Source: Desulfuromusa kysingii (GTDB lineage Bacteria; Desulfobacterota; Desulfuromonadia; Desulfuromonadales; Geopsychrobacteraceae). From it: DNA of 64,000 nucleotides. The notes under the pieces were generated by a model that did no database searches, was not told the origin of the DNA, and saw nothing but the letters and a program-made list of their open reading frames with translations. The stretch covers positions 186,001 to 250,000 of the forward strand of contig NZ_FNQN01000002.1 in the NCBI RefSeq assembly GCF_900107645.1, written 5' to 3'. Both the position numbers and the translations under genes were made by a program. Numbering within the stretch: the stretch's first letter is position 1; each line of letters opens with the position of its first letter. Below are positions 8,196-14,959 of this stretch, piece after piece.

Positions 8196-8466
8196 AAATT
8201 ATCAGGGCCATTTTCTGACGGAAGACGACGACTACGAAACTGTCGATAAAATAGATAAGGCCATTTTACTGAGGTTGGTTAACTTGGCTCTGGAAGACGG
8301 CTTTGAAATCGATGACTACGATGGAGGGGAGCTAAGGAACCAAGCCCACCAAATTATCTACAAGAGTATCAGTGAAAAGCTCAACGATCTCCACCAGAAG
8401 CGAAATCAGTTCCGTGACGAGTCTGAGCGTTTGTATTTAGATGAATATGAGAAGTACAAGGCTTGA
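8176..8466 (+). CDS. Small acidic partner protein of the PHP-ATPase
   Basis: A 96-residue protein starting at the ATG at 8176, chosen because AGGAGAGG lies 5 bases upstream. It overlaps the end of the ATPase gene by 20 bases, so the two are translationally coupled. It is strongly acidic in the first half (EDDDYETVDKIDK, EIDDYDGGELRNQ) and then helical and charged (SISEKLNDLHQKRNQF), with no motif I recognise. Its placement suggests a regulator, substrate adaptor or immunity partner of the PHP-ATPase. No function can be stated from sequence alone. Confidence 0.65.
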   Translation: MKALKIENYQGHFLTEDDDYETVDKIDKAILLRLVNLALEDGFEIDDYDGGELRNQAHQIIYKSISEKLNDLHQKRNQFRDESERLYLDEYEKYKA

Positions 8467-8590
8467 TATACCCAAGTTACTCCCGAAAAGTTGACATGTA
8501 ATGTAAGTATCTGGCCGAATGATGGCAGTTTGAGATTTGTTCAAGTACCGTATAACAAAGCGCTGCTGCCGGACAAATTTTACGCTGAAG

Positions 8591-8637
8591 AAATTCCGAG
8601 GACACAATACTAATTTCAGGAAATAACCCCGGAATTA
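8591..8637. repeat. GGGGACATAATA palindrome, shortened copy 4
   Basis: AAATTCCGAGGACACAATACTAATTTCAGGAAATAACCCCGGAATT in two arms; the GTATTATGT part of the right arm is lost. It lies 125 bp after the defence operon and, with the copy at 6037, brackets it. Confidence 0.65.
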
Positions 8638-8670
8638 GTTCCATCTGGCTGAGATGAGACCTTCTCAGGA

Positions 8671-8709
8671 GGGTTTTTCTACAGCCTCGTTGAGGCTGTA
8701 GAAAAACCC
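8671..8709. repeat. Perfect 18-bp hairpin with 3-base loop
   Basis: GGGTTTTTCTACAGCCTC and GAGGCTGTAGAAAAACCC are exact reverse complements separated by GTT. It could work as a bidirectional terminator (T-rich 5' arm, A-rich 3' arm) or be a relic of a mobile element. It is followed by GGGGTCAAGTCTGTC, related to one arm of the palindrome at 17268. Confidence 0.7.
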
Positions 8710-8765
8710 TATAAGATAAGGGGTCAAGTCTGTCTTTGGCTCTTACTACCAAGATTTCGTTATCT

Positions 8766-9004
8766 CCCCCCTTATGCCAGCGCTGGAGCAGAGCAAACCG
8801 GCGATGAGATAAGCGAGGAATGTTTGAGGGGTTGCAAACCCTGAGTTTTGCGAGCGCATCGCCGGTTTGCGTAGCGGAAGGAACCTGCCTTAGCAGGCGC
8901 TGGTATTGGGGCGACCTCTTTTGGATACTTTTCTATGTCGCGATAGAAAAGTATCTCGGCTGGCGGGACGAGACCTGCCGGTTTGCTTTTATCAGCCACA
9001 AGAA
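8766..9004 (+). repeat. Repeat module B, copy 2
   Basis: Full copy with GCAAACCGGCGATG pairing to CATCGCCGGTTTGC, CCTGCCTTAGCAGG and ATACTTTTCTATG/GATAGAAAAGTAT. The last hairpin reads GGCGGGACGAGACCTGCC, where one G-C pair became G-T. Confidence 0.8.
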
Positions 9005-9047
9005 CGCTCTGCCGAATCAACACTCAGAAAACAATTTAATCACAGAC

Positions 9048-9263
9048 AAGGTCGCGGGGTTGCGACCCCGCCCGACGCCATACTCTTTTGTCGCACCACA
9101 AATGAGTATGCAGAAAAAGGTGCCCAGCTCCTTGCCCGCGATAGCGCGAGTTCCCTCCATTCCACGGCTGCTTTGAGGAGCGGCAAAAACTCAGGCTGAA
9201 GCCCTCAAACATTTGCCGCTCTGATCTCAAATCAGCCGTTCCATTCCGGCTACGTCACATGGG
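9048..9263 (+). repeat. Repeat module A, copy 3
   Basis: Full copy following module B copy 2. The inner hairpin reads CCCGCGATAGCGCGAG, with one weakened pair. It ends about 60 bp upstream of the toxin-antitoxin promoter. Confidence 0.8.
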
Positions 9264-9323
9264 GTGAGGGGTGAAAGTGAAAAGTGATATTTGGAATATC
9301 GCATAGAAAGAACACTTCGCGGC

Positions 9324-9358
9324 TTGACGGTTGACCTGTTTACGGACTATATTTAGTC
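9324..9358 (+). promoter_or_regulatory. Promoter and probable operator of the toxin-antitoxin pair
   Basis: TTGACG (9324-9329) and TATATT (9348-9353) are 18 bases apart. The -10 lies inside the palindrome GACTA-TATT-TAGTC (9345-9358), which would suit binding of the Phd-type antitoxin for autorepression. AAGGAGG follows at 9364. Confidence 0.5.
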
Positions 9359-9376
9359 TCATGAAGGAGGATGTAC

Positions 9377-9655
9377 ATGAAGCTATCGAGTCAAATCAAA
9401 CCGATCAGTTACCTGAAAGCCCATGCCGCAGAAATCGTGCGCAATATGCCAGAACAAGGTGAACCCTTGATTATCACTCAGAATGGCGAAGCCAAGGTCG
9501 TGATGCAGGGCATCGAAAGCTATGAGCAAACCCAGGAGACCATGGCTCTTTTGAAGATTCTCGCGCTCGGCTCGCGGCAGATTGAGGAAGGCAAAGTCCA
9601 GTCCGCCGGTGATGTCATTCAGCGAATTCGGGGTAGGAACAAGGGCCAGGCATGA
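9377..9655 (+). CDS. Phd/YefM-family antitoxin
   Basis: A 92-residue protein. The N-terminal half (KPISYLKAHAAEIVRNM, then GEPLIITQNGEAKVVMQ, then SYEQ) is the Phd/YefM DNA-binding fold. The C-terminal tail (QIEEGKVQSAGDVIQRIRG) is the type that wraps the toxin. I chose the second ATG (9377) because AAGGAGG lies 6 bases before it; the first ATG at 9371 directly abuts the ribosome site. It overlaps the toxin gene by 4 bases (ATGA), so translation is coupled. A type II toxin-antitoxin system placed among repeats commonly stabilises accessory DNA. Confidence 0.9.
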   Translation: MKLSSQIKPISYLKAHAAEIVRNMPEQGEPLIITQNGEAKVVMQGIESYEQTQETMALLKILALGSRQIEEGKVQSAGDVIQRIRGRNKGQA

Positions 9656-9978
9656 CCTTCCAGATATTTCTGACCGACGATGCTTCAGGGGATTTGGAAG
9701 AGTTGTACGACTACATTGCATCCCACGACGCACCGGGGAAAGCGGATGACGTTCTCGATCAAATAGAGAAGGTCTTTTCGAGCCTCTGCGAGAACCCGGA
9801 ACGAGGGGTTTATCCAAAAGAACTGCTGGCCATCGGGCTTCGCGAGTACCGTGAGATATTTTTCAAGCCCTACCGCATCATCTATCGAATCATGGCTGAT
9901 AATGTTTATATTATGGTGATTGCCGATGGCCGCCGCGATATGCAGACGTTATTGCAACGACGGTTATTGCAGGCATAA
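9652..9978 (+). CDS. RelE/ParE superfamily toxin
   Basis: A 108-residue protein with the ParE/RelE fold: FLTDDASGDLEELYDYIASHD, VFSSLCENPERGVYPKEL, then REYREIFFKPYRIIYRI and YIMVIADGRRDMQTLL. The spacing of FKPYRIIYR and the final DGRRD matches ParE more than the ribosome-dependent RelE nucleases, so DNA gyrase is a plausible target, though this is inference. The start overlaps the antitoxin stop. Confidence 0.85.
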   Translation: MTFQIFLTDDASGDLEELYDYIASHDAPGKADDVLDQIEKVFSSLCENPERGVYPKELLAIGLREYREIFFKPYRIIYRIMADNVYIMVIADGRRDMQTLLQRRLLQA

Positions 9979-10133
9979 TCTGGCGAAGTGAAAAACTGCT
10001 ATGAATTCCTGGGACATAGCTAGACCTCTCAACTCATCTGTCAGATCCCGCGTTACTCCCAACCATCATCCCACCACTCACAAAAACCAGCCCCCCCACT
10101 TACATCTACAAACCAGAGTGGAGTAGACTTTAC

Positions 10134-10149
10134 TTATGGCATAGGCCAT
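10134..10149. repeat. Small palindrome upstream of sodA
   Basis: TATGGC-ATAG-GCCATA, a 6-bp inverted repeat 185 bases before the sodA start. It could be an operator. Apart from this and the hairpins at 10263-10297, I see no gene in 9979-10334. Confidence 0.3.
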
Positions 10150-10262
10150 ACATAGAGAACGTCCTGCTGACCGGGATCATTTGATAACCAGTGGAGATAA
10201 CATGTCGAAGATCCAACCTCCTTCTGGTGCAGACCTGGCGGGGCCGTAACCGCAAACACGGA

Positions 10263-10297
10263 GTTGACAGACCTACGGTGTCAACCGCATCGGTCTG
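10263..10297 (+). promoter_or_regulatory. Possible alternative RNA folds in the sodA leader
   Basis: GTTGACA (10263-10269) can pair with TGTCAAC (10279-10285). The overlapping CAGACC (10268-10273) can instead pair with GGTCTG (10292-10297), with CGGT/ACCG nested inside. The two folds exclude each other. Neither matches a riboswitch I know; in particular I do not see the yybP-ykoY manganese motif. Confidence 0.3.
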
Positions 10298-10334
10298 TAG
10301 AAACAACTCTGCTTCACATTTAAAGGAGTCGTTT

Positions 10335-10937
10335 ATGTCTTTCACATTACCCGAACTTCCTTATAGCTATACAGCCTTGGAACCACACATCGATGCTCGA
10401 ACAATGGAAATCCACCATACTAAACACCATCAAGCCTACATCACCAATGTCAACAAAGCGCTGGAAGGTTCACAGTTGACAGATCTGCCAGTGAACGAGT
10501 TGATCACGCGTCTGGACGATGTGCCTGAAGCGGTCCGTACCGCCGTGCGCAACAACGGTGGTGGTCACGCCAATCACAGCCTGTTCTGGACCATTCTCAG
10601 CCCGGATGGCGGCGGCAAGCCCAGTGGAGCGCTGGCCACCGCAATGACTCAGGAACTCGGCGGCTTCGACACCTTTAAAGAGTCCTTCAATCAGGCAGCG
10701 ATGACCCGTTTCGGCAGCGGCTGGGCCTGGCTGAGCCGCAATCCGCAGGGGAAACTGGTCGTCGAAAGCACTCCCAATCAGGATAGCCCGCTGATGAACG
10801 GCAATCAACCAATCCTGGGGCTGGATGTCTGGGAACACGCTTACTACCTGCATTACCAAAACCGGCGAGCCGATTACGTCAGTGCCTTCTTCAACGTCAT
10901 CAATTGGGCGGAGGTTGAACGGCTATATCAGACCTAA
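10335..10937 (+). CDS. sodA: Superoxide dismutase, Mn type
   Basis: A 200-residue Fe/Mn superoxide dismutase that converts superoxide to oxygen and hydrogen peroxide in the cytosol. Metal ligands are His in [10 protein letters not shown], His in [10 protein letters not shown], and Asp and His in [19 protein letters not shown] and the Gln in TPNQDSPL fit the Mn type rather than the Fe type. The ATG at 10335 has AAAGGAG upstream and gives the family's usual start ([18 protein letters not shown]). A longer in-frame extension upstream to 10191 does not look like protein. For an anaerobe this gene serves in transient oxygen exposure. An intrinsic terminator follows. Confidence 0.95.
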   Translation: MSFTLPELPYSYTALEPHIDARTMEIHHTKHHQAYITNVNKALEGSQLTDLPVNELITRLDDVPEAVRTAVRNNGGGHANHSLFWTILSPDGGGKPSGALATAMTQELGGFDTFKESFNQAAMTRFGSGWAWLSRNPQGKLVVESTPNQDSPLMNGNQPILGLDVWEHAYYLHYQNRRADYVSAFFNVINWAEVERLYQT

Positions 10938-10964
10938 CCATCCGCTCAGTCGAGCACAATCTAC

Positions 10965-10996
10965 AAAAGCCACCTCGCAATGGGGTGGCTTTTGTT
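10965..10996 (+). terminator. Rho-independent terminator of sodA
   Basis: AAAAGCCACC and GGTGGCTTTT form a 10-bp stem around a 9-base loop, followed by TG TT. It begins 28 bases after the sodA stop. Confidence 0.8.
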
Positions 10997-11049
10997 CTGC
11001 AACCCTGACTCCTTTGGACACAAAACTCTAAAGGATAAAATTAGTGCCA

Positions 11050-11108
11050 TCCCCCTCTCCTTATACCAGCGCTGGAGGGTTGCAGACCCAGAGCGGTTGG
11101 CAGGACGA
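11050..11108 (+). repeat. Repeat module B, internally deleted remnant
   Basis: It opens with CCCTCTCCTTATACCAGCG CTGGAG like module B. It then jumps to GGGTTGCAGACCC and GGTTGGCAGGACGAAG, which are pieces of the central hairpin and the last hairpin. The middle of the module is missing. Confidence 0.55.
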
Positions 11109-11151
11109 AGAAAAAGGGGGCAAGTCTTTGCTTGACTCATCTGGCGGTAGA

Positions 11152-11205
11152 AATTCCGGGGTCAAAATACTAGATTCAGATAATGAGTATTATGTCCCCG
11201 GAATT
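11152..11205. repeat. 54-bp palindrome, GGGGACATAATA family, copy 5
   Basis: AATTCCGGGGTCAAAATAC and GTATTATGTCCCCGGAATT pair with two imperfect positions around a TAGATTCAGATAATGA loop. Just upstream, GGGGGCAAGTCTTTGCTTGAC (11116-11136) contains the CAAGTCT motif also present at 8717 and 17271. Confidence 0.75.
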
Positions 11206-11234
11206 ATGCTCATTACCAATGGTTTTGCTATCTG

Positions 11235-11472
11235 CCCCCCTTATACCAGCGCTGGAGCAGGGCAAACCGGCGATGGAATAAGCGAGGAATGTTTGAGGGG
11301 TTGCAAACCCCGAGTTTTGTGAGCGCATCGCCGGTTTGCGGAGCGGAAGGAACCTGCCTTGGCAGGCGCTGGTATTGGGGCGACCTCTTTTGGATACTTT
11401 TCTATGTCGCGATAGAAAAGTCTCTCGGTTGGCGGGACGAAACCCGCCGGTTCTTCTCTCATCAATGACAAG
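11235..11472 (+). repeat. Repeat module B, copy 3
   Basis: The clearest copy. ATACCAGCGC near the left end pairs with GCGCTGGTAT about 120 bp later, enclosing GCAAACCGGCGATG / CATCGCCGGTTTGC and GGGGTTGCAAACCCC. It begins the tandem array B-A-B-A-B-A' (11235-12650). Confidence 0.85.
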
Positions 11473-11514
11473 AACGCTTTATCGAGCAAACACTGGAACA
11501 AGATTGAATAATGG

Positions 11515-11741
11515 ACAAGGTCGCGGGGTTGCGACCCCGCCCGACGCCATACTCTTTTGTCGCACCACAAATGAGTATGCAGAAAAGGGTGCCCAGCTCC
11601 TTGCCCGCGATATCGCGGGTTCCCTCCATTCCACGACTGCTTTGAGGAGCGGCAAAAACTCGGGCTGAAGCCCTCAAACATTTGCCGCTCTGATCTCAAA
11701 TCTGCTGTTCCATTTCGGCTGCGTCTCATGGGAGTGGCTGA
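11515..11741 (+). repeat. Repeat module A, copy 4
   Basis: Full copy in the tandem array, with CGGGGTTGCGACCCCG, CATACTC/GAGTATG, CCCGCGATATCGCGGG and GGGCTGAAGCCC. Confidence 0.85.
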
Positions 11742-11780
11742 CAGAACTTTGAATTTTGAATAGGATAACTTTGCAGCCTC

Positions 11781-12016
11781 CCTCCCCCTATGCCTGCGCT
11801 GGAGCAGAGCAAACCAGCGATGAGATAAGCGAGGAATGTTTGAGGGGCTACTAGCCCCGAGTTTTGCGAGCGCATCGCCGGTTTGCGTAGCGGAAGGAAC
11901 CTGCCTTGGCAGGCGCGGATATTGGGGCGACCTCTTTTGGATACTTTTCTATGTCGTGATAGAAAAGTCTCTCGGCTGGCGGGACGAGACCCGCCGGTTT
12001 TCTCTCATCAATGACA
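11781..12016 (+). repeat. Repeat module B, copy 4
   Basis: Full copy 546 bp after copy 3. Its central hairpin is GGGGCTACTAGCCCC, where copy 3 has GGGGTTGCAAACCCC, so the innermost pairs changed on both sides. Confidence 0.85.
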
Positions 12017-12060
12017 AGAACGCTTTATCGAGCAAACACTGGAACAAGATTGAATAATGG

Positions 12061-12288
12061 ACAAGGTCGCGGGGTTGCGACCCCGCCCGACGCCATACTC
12101 TTTTGTCGCACCACAAATGAGTATGCAGAAAAGGGTGCCCAGCTCCTTGCCCGCGATATCGCGGGTTCCCTCCATTCCACGACTGCTTTGAGGAGCGGCA
12201 AAAACTCGGGCTGAAGCCCTCAAACATTTGCCGCTCTGATCTCAAATCAGCCGTTCCATTCCGGCTGCGTCACATGGGAGTGGCTGAC
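12061..12288 (+). repeat. Repeat module A, copy 5
   Basis: Nearly identical to copy 4, which suggests recent unit duplication within the array. Confidence 0.85.
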
Positions 12289-12318
12289 AGAACTTTGAAT
12301 GGGATATAATTGCAGCCT

Positions 12319-12556
12319 CCCTCCCCTTATGCCAGCGCTGGAGTGGAGCAAGACGGGGATGAGATAAGCGAAGAATGTTTGAGGGGTTGCAAACCCCGAG
12401 TTTTGCGAGCGCATCGCTGGGTTGCGTAGCGGAAGGAACCTGCCTTAGCAGGCGCTGGTATTGGGGCGACCTCTTTTGGTGACTTTTCTATGTCGCGATA
12501 GAAAAGTCTCTCGGCTGGCGGGACGAAACCCGCCGATCTTCTATTATCAATCGCAA
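12319..12556 (+). repeat. Repeat module B, copy 5
   Basis: Third B unit in the array, 538 bp after copy 4. The long stem is partly degraded (GCAAGACGGGGATG facing CATCGCTGGGTTGC). The remaining hairpins are intact. Confidence 0.8.
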
Positions 12557-12599
12557 GAACTATTTATCAGCCAAATACGGGAGCGTGATTCCATAACGG

Positions 12600-12650
12600 A
12601 CAAGGTCGCGGGGTGACGACTCTGCCCGACGCCATCTCTTTCTCACCTCA
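12600..12650 (+). repeat. Repeat module A, truncated copy
   Basis: ACAAGGTCGCGGGGTGACGA and CCCGACGCCAT are recognisable, then the similarity ends about 125 bp upstream of the cytochrome gene. Confidence 0.65.
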
Positions 12651-12775
12651 TGACCAAATCGTGTATAACAATTGTAGCCACCATGCTTGTTTTTCACCCA
12701 ACCACTGGTATTCTTGTTATTCATCACATAATTATGTGGAGACAGTTGCTAAGACACCTCCAAAAGGAGAACAAG

Positions 12776-13309
12776 ATGAAATTAATGACGATTGTATTTG
12801 CACTTTCGGCTTTTTTAATTCTTTCCGGCTGCAGTAAAGAGGAAGAAACCGCTTCTTCTCCGAGCAGCGCCCCACCAGCGGTTGAAAAATCAGCGGTCGC
12901 AGAGAAAACCGAACAAGCGGTAAAAATGGTAGAAGAGAAAGTCGCTGAAGTCACCGAACAGACCAAAGAAAAAATCACCCAGGTCACAGAACAAGGACAG
13001 GAAAAAGTAGAGCAGATGAAAACCCAAGCTCAGGGAATGATCACATCGGCTCAAAGTATGTTACCTTCCGGCACTGGGCAGACCGTCTATAGTAAAAGCT
13101 GTAGCAGTTGCCATAAAATGGGCATCATCGGAGCACCAAAAACCGGTGACAAGGCAACTTGGGAACCGTTGATCAGTGGGGGGATGGAACCTCTTGTAAC
13201 GGCCGCAATCAATGGTAAAGGCAATATGCCCGCAAAAGGTGGCAACTCCAGTCTAACCGACGACGAAGTCAAAGCAGCGGTCGAGTATATGGTAGAACAA
13301 AGTCAATAA
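12776..13309 (+). CDS. Cytochrome c lipoprotein with helical stalk
   Basis: A 177-residue protein. Residues 1-17 form a lipoprotein signal with lipobox LSGC, so the mature protein is anchored by Cys. A low-complexity Ser/Pro stretch follows, then about 70 residues of repetitive charged helix (VEEKVAEVTEQTKEKITQV and similar 11-residue repeats). The last ~80 residues form a class I cytochrome c domain with one heme site CSSCHKMG and a distal Met in NMPAKGG. It resembles the c5 type (SLTDDEVKAAVEYMV). It probably carries electrons in the periplasm from a membrane anchor; the partner is unknown. AAAAGGAGA precedes the ATG. An in-frame upstream extension to 12650 lies partly in repeat remnants and is not used. 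Confidence 0.85.
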   Translation: MKLMTIVFALSAFLILSGCSKEEETASSPSSAPPAVEKSAVAEKTEQAVKMVEEKVAEVTEQTKEKITQVTEQGQEKVEQMKTQAQGMITSAQSMLPSGTGQTVYSKSCSSCHKMGIIGAPKTGDKATWEPLISGGMEPLVTAAINGKGNMPAKGGNSSLTDDEVKAAVEYMVEQSQ

Positions 13310-13354
13310 TTGCTCATTTGCTTTATCAGGCAAACATTGGAGCACGATTCAATC

Positions 13355-13588
13355 GTCTCCCTTATATCAATGCTGTAGTGAAACAAATCGGTGATGATAC
13401 AAACGAGAAATGTCTGAGGGGTTGAAAACCCGGATTTTACGAACGCTTAGGCGGTTTGCGTAGCGGAACAAACCTGCCTTGGCAGACGCAGGTATTGGGA
13501 CAACCTCTTTTGGAAACTCTTCTCTATCGTGATAAAAAAGTCTTTCGACCGGCGGGTCATGTCCCGCCGGTTTTCTTTAATCAGTCGT
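13355..13588 (+). repeat. Repeat module B, diverged copy 6
   Basis: An older copy with many substitutions. The hairpins are largely kept: GGGTTGAAAACCC, TGCCTTGGCA and GGCGGGTCATGTCCCGCC, the last with a different loop from the other copies. Survival of stems in a diverged copy argues for selection on structure at some stage. Confidence 0.7.
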
Positions 13589-13659
13589 CAATAAACATTC
13601 GCGCTGGTAAATAGTTTTTTGCTCCCTCCCCATTCACCCACACAACCAAGGATCTTAAA

Positions 13660-13875
13660 ATGGATGGCAGAAATCGCGCAAATATTGCGCCAGGATTAAA
13701 CGTTAAAATTGTGCTTAAAAAAGACCAGAGATCAGGTCATCTAACAGCAGGAATTGTCAAAGATATATTGACCCGTTCCGCTTTCCATCCTCATGGTATC
13801 AAGGTTCGTTTGCAAAGTGGCGACATCGGCAGAGTCAAGACAATCAGCGCCTTCCAGGAAGATAATATCCCTTAA
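13660..13875 (+). CDS. ywbE: YwbE family protein
   Basis: A 71-residue protein matching YwbE along its whole length: RANIAPGLNVKIVLKKDQ, TAGIVKDILTRSAFHPHGI, KVRLQSGDIGRVKTI. The fold is a small KOW/SH3-like beta barrel. The function is not established; a nucleic-acid or ribosome-associated role is only suggested by the fold. It is monocistronic, 346 bp before the mod operon. I see no gene in the roughly 290 bp that follow. Confidence 0.9.
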   Translation: MDGRNRANIAPGLNVKIVLKKDQRSGHLTAGIVKDILTRSAFHPHGIKVRLQSGDIGRVKTISAFQEDNIP

Positions 13876-14164
13876 ATGGTTGGTTCGATGGATATGTTCT
13901 CCCGGTCAGGTTTTCTGAAAACAATGATCTACCCCTGAGGGCCCTCATGTGAAATCAGACAATTTCAAAATAATGCTTATGCGACTGTTTCTGCCATTTG
14001 ATCTCGGTTCAGTCATAACTGATATAGACCCGAAATAGAAGGTCGAAAACACGAGACATCTCCTAATCACTCTACCCAGCAAAAGAGCAACTTTCTGTCT
14101 ATAACTACGCCATTCCTGTCCCAAACTGAATCTCAGTATCTCTCCCCCTAAGGCAAAGAGCCGA

Positions 14165-14193
14165 TTGACAATCGTTATGACATATACTATATA
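14165..14193 (+). promoter_or_regulatory. Sigma-70 promoter of the mod operon
   Basis: TTGACA (14165-14170) and TATATA (14188-14193) with a 17-base spacer, close to consensus. The first ModE-like site overlaps the spacer and -10, so binding would repress. Confidence 0.7.
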
Positions 14194-14196
14194 ACG
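14173..14196. promoter_or_regulatory. ModE-like operator 1
   Basis: CGTTAT at 14173 and ATAACG at 14191 flank a 12-base spacer containing ATATACTAT. It follows the CGxTATATA/TATATAxCG pattern of ModE sites. It overlaps the promoter. Confidence 0.65.
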
Positions 14197-14205
14197 AAAA
14201 TAAAG

Positions 14206-14228
14206 CGTTATTACTTTTATGTATAACG
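14206..14228. promoter_or_regulatory. ModE-like operator 2
   Basis: CGTTAT at 14206 and ATAACG at 14223 with an 11-base spacer. It covers the ATG at 14219, which argues that the real modC start is further downstream. Confidence 0.6.
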
Positions 14229-14245
14229 AAAAAGGAGCGCATAAA

Positions 14246-14941
14246 CTGAACGTCAACGTACAGAAAAGATTGGGCACAACCCTTATCAAGGTCGCTTTTG
14301 AAGTCCCCGAAGAGGGGATAACAGTGCTTTACGGACATTCTGGTGCAGGCAAAACCAGCGTGATAAACATGCTTTCTGGGCTAATCACACCTGACAGTGG
14401 CACCATCTCTCTCAACGGAAAAGTGCTCTTTGACTCTGCAACAAAAATTAATATTCCAACCCATAAAAGAAGAGCTGGCTATATTTTTCAGGATAAGCGC
14501 CTGTTCCCTTTTATGTCGGTCCGCAAAAACTTGCTTTTTGGCTGCAGAAACAAAAAAAACGACAAGATGGTGCTCACCAATATCGCAGAACTGCTGGGAA
14601 TAGCAGACCTGTTGGACAGAAAACCAGACTCGCTCTCTGGAGGAGAAGGGCAGCGTGTCGCCATCGGCAGAGCGCTACTCTCACAACCTGAATACTTGTT
14701 GATGGATGAACCACTGTCTTCTTTAGATCAACAGAGAAAAAATGAGTTGATTCCTTACATCAAGCAGATACCGGACAAATTCAATGTCCCGGTGATTTTG
14801 GTCACCCATTCTTATGAAGAAGCAGCATACCTTGCAGATCACATCGTTCTTCTGGATGGGGGCGAAGTCACCTGTAATGGCACAAGTGAGCAGATACTGC
14901 CGCAGATATCCTGTCAGTCGCCGCTAAGTTTCGCAGTATAA
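14246..14941 (+). CDS. modC: Molybdate ABC transporter, ATP-binding protein
   Basis: An ABC ATPase of about 231 residues that powers molybdate (or tungstate) uptake. It has Walker A GHSGAGKT, Q-loop IFQDKRLFPFM (the F-Q-D-x-R-L-F-P form typical of ModC), signature LSGGEGQRV, Walker B YLLMDEPLSSLD and H-loop LVTHSYEEA. It stops after the ATPase domain and lacks the C-terminal Mop/TOBE domain of the ~350-residue E. coli ModC. I prefer the CTG at 14246: AAGGAG lies 8 bases before it, and the ATG at 14219 has no ribosome site and lies inside operator 2. That ATG remains an alternative. It is first in modC-modA-modB-modD. Confidence 0.85.
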   Translation: MNVNVQKRLGTTLIKVAFEVPEEGITVLYGHSGAGKTSVINMLSGLITPDSGTISLNGKVLFDSATKINIPTHKRRAGYIFQDKRLFPFMSVRKNLLFGCRNKKNDKMVLTNIAELLGIADLLDRKPDSLSGGEGQRVAIGRALLSQPEYLLMDEPLSSLDQQRKNELIPYIKQIPDKFNVPVILVTHSYEEAAYLADHIVLLDGGEVTCNGTSEQILPQISCQSPLSFAV

Positions 14942-14959
14942 ATTCGATAAGGAGAAAAT

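Noticed and set aside
8477-8752. 91-codon frame on the minus strand.
   Set aside because: It covers a palindrome copy and the exact 18-bp hairpin and has no protein-like composition or ribosome site.
10191-10334. In-frame N-terminal extension of sodA.
   Set aside because: The family starts at 10335 with a strong ribosome site. The upstream part shows hairpin structure rather than coding signals.
11241-11729. Long open frames on both strands inside modules A and B (for example 162 codons on the minus strand here, and similar frames at 3123-3434, 3736-4002, 8772-9176, 11949-12245 and 22259-22441).
   Set aside because: They recur because the repeats recur, they cross hairpins, lack ribosome sites, and the paired substitutions in stems do not preserve the encoded residues. 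They are by-products of the repeats.
11235-12650. Tandem array considered as a CRISPR.
   Set aside because: Units are about 540 bp with no short repeat/spacer alternation and there are no cas genes.
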